NCBI GenBank assembly: GCA_964393545.1
Contig: CAYMUB010000048.1
Coordinates: 1 to 16,001, forward strand
DNA: 16,001 nt
Direction of reading: 5' to 3'
Source of the DNA: CAYMUB01 sp964393545
GTDB taxonomy: Bacteria > Patescibacteriota > Microgenomatia > Daviesbacterales > UBA10151
Shown: piece by piece, positions 13,436 to 16,001 of the stretch
Numbering within the stretch: position 1 is the first letter of the stretch
How the letters are laid out: the number at the start of each line of letters is the position of its first letter
Position numbers and translations under genes: made by a program
The notes under the pieces: generated by a model
Told to the model about the DNA's origin: nothing
What the model saw: only the letters and a program-made list of their open reading frames with translations
Database searches by the model: none

Positions 13436-14635
13436 ATGAATAAGTTATGGCAGAAAGACAATTTAATACTTGATCCAATTATTGAAGCTTTTGAAACAAA
13501 GGATGATTTAATATTGGATCAAAACATACTCCCCTATGATGTTGAGGGCTCTTTAGCTCATGCCAAAATGTTAAATAAGATAGGTATTTTAACCAAAGAT
13601 GAATTAATAAAGTTAGAAAAAGGCCTAACAGAAATATTAAACCTTGAAAATAATGGCGAATTTAATCTGCAGTTTGGAGATGAAGATATTCATACCAAAA
13701 TTGAAAACTATTTAACTGAAAAATATGGTGAGGTTGGCAAAAAAATTCATACTTTAAGATCCAGGAATGATCAGGTTCTAACAGCTTTAAGACTTTATAG
13801 CAAAGCAGAGATTAGAAAAATTCAAAAAGTAATTGAAGAATTAATTAATAGTTTCGAAAACTATAACAAACAGTATGGGCAAATTTCTATGCCCGGCTAT
13901 ACCCATATGCAAAAAGCTATGCCCTCATCAATTGGGCTTTGGGCAGAATCTTTTATCTACTCTTTAAAAGATGATCTGAATCTTTTAAGTACAGCTTATT
14001 CTCTAATTGATCAATCACCTTTAGGCTCAGCTGCAGGATATGGTACTCCCATTAAATTAGACAAAAAATATACTGCTACCCTTTTAAAATTCAAAAGAGT
14101 ACAGGAAAATCCTATTTATTGTCAGCAATCCAGGGGAAAATTTGAAGCATTTATTCTCTCTTCTTTGATACAGGTTTTGTTAACCATCAATAAATTTGCC
14201 TCAGATGTAATGCTATTTAGTACATCTGAATTTGGCTTTTTTAAAGCTTCATCTAAAATTACAACCGGCTCAAGTATTATGCCTCAAAAGAAAAACTTGG
14301 ATTTGGCTGAGCTTTTAAGAAGCAAGGTACACTTAGTTTTAGGCAACTTTACCCAGATTGCTTCTTTATCTTCAAATTTAATCTCAGGTTATAACAGAGA
14401 TCTACAGGATAGTAAGAAACCCTTAATGGAGAGCTTAAATATCACCCAAGATAGTTTAAAGGTTACTAAAATTTTACTTGAGAATCTAACTCCTAATCCA
14501 GAAAAGCTTATTTCATCTATGACTGAAGAGCTATTTGCCACAGAAAAAGCTTTGAAGCTTGTTTTACAAGGGCAAAGTTTTAGAGATGCATATATGGAAA
14601 TGAAGGGGGGTGAAAAAAATGAAAACAAAGACTGA
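13436..14635 (+). CDS. argH: Argininosuccinate lyase
   Basis: Splits argininosuccinate into arginine and fumarate, the last step of arginine synthesis. It has 399 residues in the fumarase/aspartase superfamily. Conserved regions are SRNDQV (109-114), GYTHMQKAMP (154-163, H157 in the active site) and the signature GSSIMPQKKN (278-287) with the catalytic serine loop. The protein stops soon after SFRDAYMEMK, so it lacks roughly the last 50 residues of longer homologues (about 457 in E. coli). The central helical bundle that forms the tetramer is present, so it is probably active. It is the first gene after the T-box leader. No obvious Shine-Dalgarno precedes the ATG. Its 3' end overlaps argG by 17 bases, suggesting coupled translation. 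Confidence 0.95.
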   Translation: MNKLWQKDNLILDPIIEAFETKDDLILDQNILPYDVEGSLAHAKMLNKIGILTKDELIKLEKGLTEILNLENNGEFNLQFGDEDIHTKIENYLTEKYGEVGKKIHTLRSRNDQVLTALRLYSKAEIRKIQKVIEELINSFENYNKQYGQISMPGYTHMQKAMPSSIGLWAESFIYSLKDDLNLLSTAYSLIDQSPLGSAAGYGTPIKLDKKYTATLLKFKRVQENPIYCQQSRGKFEAFILSSLIQVLLTINKFASDVMLFSTSEFGFFKASSKITTGSSIMPQKKNLDLAELLRSKVHLVLGNFTQIASLSSNLISGYNRDLQDSKKPLMESLNITQDSLKVTKILLENLTPNPEKLISSMTEELFATEKALKLVLQGQSFRDAYMEMKGGEKNENKD

Positions 14636-15878
14636 TTATATAAAGGTAAGTTCTTATGAAGGAAAAAAGGGAGAAATTAAAAAGGTTCTACTCCTCTACT
14701 CTGGAGGACTGGATACTTCAGTGATGCTTAAATGGATTCAGGATAATTACAAATGCAAAGTTGTGACTTTAACTGCAGATTTAGGTCAACAGCATGATGA
14801 TCTTCAGGCAATCAAACAAAAAGCCTTAAGATTCGGAGCTGAACAGGCAATTGTTTTAGATTTAAAAAATGAATTTGCCAATGAATATATCTCCAAAGGT
14901 ATTAAAGCTAATAGCGCCTACCAAGGTGAATATCATCTGTCAACTCCTATGGGCAGAGCTATCTTAGGCAAAAATGCAGTCAAAATTGCTAAAAAAATGG
15001 GCTGTGATGCCATAGCTCATGGCTGTACTGGTAAAGGCAATGATCAGGTAAGGATTGAAGGGTATATTTTAACTCATAATCCTGAGATGAAAATTATTGC
15101 CCCAGTCAGGGAATGGGCCATGGATAGAAATGAGGAAATAAAATATGCCCAAATTCATGGTATCCCAGTTCCTACCACAGTTTCTGTACCTTATTCAGAT
15201 GATGACAATATGTGGGGAATTACCTGGGAAGGCGGAGAGATAACTGATCCATCTTTAATTGCTCCTGAAGAGAAGTTTTTAACCACCTATACTTTGCCAA
15301 AAGATGCTCCAGACAAAGAAGAGCTAGTAAAAATCCAGTTTGAAAAAGGTATTCCTACTGCTTTGAATGGAGAAAAATTATCTTTAGCAAAGTTGATTAT
15401 TAAATTAAACAAAATTGCAGGTAAACATGGTGTAGGTACAGTTCATCTTTTAGAAGACAGGTTAGTGGGTTTAAAAAACAGAGGTGTTTATGAACATCCT
15501 GCAGCTCATACCATAATTGAGGCACACAGAAATTTAGAAAAGTATGTCTCAACCAGGACTTTAAATGAAATCAAAGCTAATTTAGATATTAAATGGGGTT
15601 ATTTGTGTTATGGAGCTTTGTGGTTTGATCCTGCAATGGAGGCTATAAATGCTTTCAATGACAAGGTCAATGAAAAAGTTACAGGCGAGGTAACTGTTAA
15701 ATTATTTAAAGGTAATACCACAGTGGTGGCAGTAACCTCTTCTTTTGCTTTAAACCATGCTTCTTTTAATAACAAAGAAGGCTATGGATTAAATGTTAAT
15801 GCCAGTGCCGGGTTTATAGAAATTTACTCTTTACAAATGAAATTGGCAAATCAAATTAAAGGAAAAAAAAGTAAATAA
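14619..15878 (+). CDS. argG: Argininosuccinate synthase
   Basis: Condenses citrulline and aspartate with ATP to form argininosuccinate. From ATG at 14619 it has 419 residues. The N-type ATP pyrophosphatase loop is SGGLDTS (28-34). HGCTGKGNDQVRIE (134-147) and YSDDDNMWGITWEGGEI are conserved synthase segments. A 20-residue N-terminal extension precedes the first strand. GTG at 14610 would add three residues, but it overlaps the AAGGGGG Shine-Dalgarno (14603-14609), which is well placed for the ATG, so I chose the ATG. It lies between argH and argF in one operon. No disruption was seen. Confidence 0.96.
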   Translation: MKTKTDYIKVSSYEGKKGEIKKVLLLYSGGLDTSVMLKWIQDNYKCKVVTLTADLGQQHDDLQAIKQKALRFGAEQAIVLDLKNEFANEYISKGIKANSAYQGEYHLSTPMGRAILGKNAVKIAKKMGCDAIAHGCTGKGNDQVRIEGYILTHNPEMKIIAPVREWAMDRNEEIKYAQIHGIPVPTTVSVPYSDDDNMWGITWEGGEITDPSLIAPEEKFLTTYTLPKDAPDKEELVKIQFEKGIPTALNGEKLSLAKLIIKLNKIAGKHGVGTVHLLEDRLVGLKNRGVYEHPAAHTIIEAHRNLEKYVSTRTLNEIKANLDIKWGYLCYGALWFDPAMEAINAFNDKVNEKVTGEVTVKLFKGNTTVVAVTSSFALNHASFNNKEGYGLNVNASAGFIEIYSLQMKLANQIKGKKSK

Positions 15879-15883
15879 AAATT

Positions 15884-15913
15884 AGGTGGGGATAGCTAAA
15901 AACTCCCCCATCT
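15884..15913 (+). other. Intercistronic hairpin between argG and argF
   Basis: AGGTGGGG (15884-15891) can pair with CCCCATCT (15906-15913): 8 bp including one G-U pair, with a 14-base loop. No T-tract follows, so it is not a standard terminator. It could slow or stabilise mRNA decay between the genes. Confidence 0.5.
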
Positions 15914-15931
15914 AAGAAAGATTAAAAATAT

Positions 15932-16001
15932 ATGAAAAGTAAAAAAGATTTTCTATCAATAACAGATTTAACAACTAAAGAGATTTGGCAGGTATTTTCT
16001 T
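15932..16001 (+). CDS. argF: Ornithine carbamoyltransferase, N-terminal start (cut by window edge)
   Basis: The first 23 codons of a gene beginning at ATG 15932 read MKSKKDFLSITDLTTKEIWQ and continue to the window end. DFLSITDLTTKEI is the usual N-terminal opening of ornithine carbamoyltransferase, which makes citrulline from ornithine and carbamoyl phosphate. Its place after argH and argG supports the call. The active-site motifs lie outside the window, so the identity rests on this short segment and on context. The gap from the argG stop is 53 bases. Confidence 0.75.
   Translation, partial: MKSKKDFLSITDLTTKEIWQVFS

Overview
The window is AT-rich, densely packed bacterial DNA. An archaeal-type ATP-dependent DNA ligase, a Fic protein, a BrnT/CopG-type toxin-antitoxin pair, gene relics and very short intergenic gaps suggest a Candidate Phyla Radiation (Patescibacteria) bacterium, perhaps Microgenomates. 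This is inference from style; no marker gene is present. TGA ends several genes (argH, the LAGLIDADG-fold gene), so the glycine-TGA code of Gracilibacteria/SR1 does not apply.

Bases 1-4055, minus strand: a superfamily 2 helicase that runs off the left edge and carries near-identical 82-residue C-terminal repeats, the DNA ligase, and a lone response-regulator receiver domain. Bases 4056-6971 are a mosaic. An endonuclease/exonuclease/phosphatase (EEP) family protein and a LAGLIDADG-fold protein without the usual catalytic acids sit between a 17-codon relic of a Fic gene and an intact Fic gene, with a plus-strand methyltransferase fragment beside them.

Bases 7070-12278, minus strand: the pyrimidine cluster pyrB-carA-carB, transcribed towards the left. 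Its leader holds three adjoining hairpins, one followed by a T-tract, just upstream of pyrB. This resembles transcription attenuation. Divergent from it at 12500-13070 lies the toxin-antitoxin pair, with a near-consensus promoter placed so that the toxin mRNA would be leaderless.

Bases 13071-16001, plus strand: a promoter, a leader of about 310 nt ending in a clear T-box antiterminator/terminator switch, then argH, argG and the start of argF. These three enzymes convert ornithine and carbamoyl phosphate to arginine. CarAB makes carbamoyl phosphate, the shared precursor of both pathways, so the two oppositely oriented operons are metabolically linked: one appears controlled by tRNA charging through a T-box, the other by an unidentified attenuation-like leader.

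Seven-base periodic repeats occur in three places: inside the ligase gene, inside carA, and in the carB-fic gap. I saw no tRNA, rRNA, CRISPR array, transposase or integrase.
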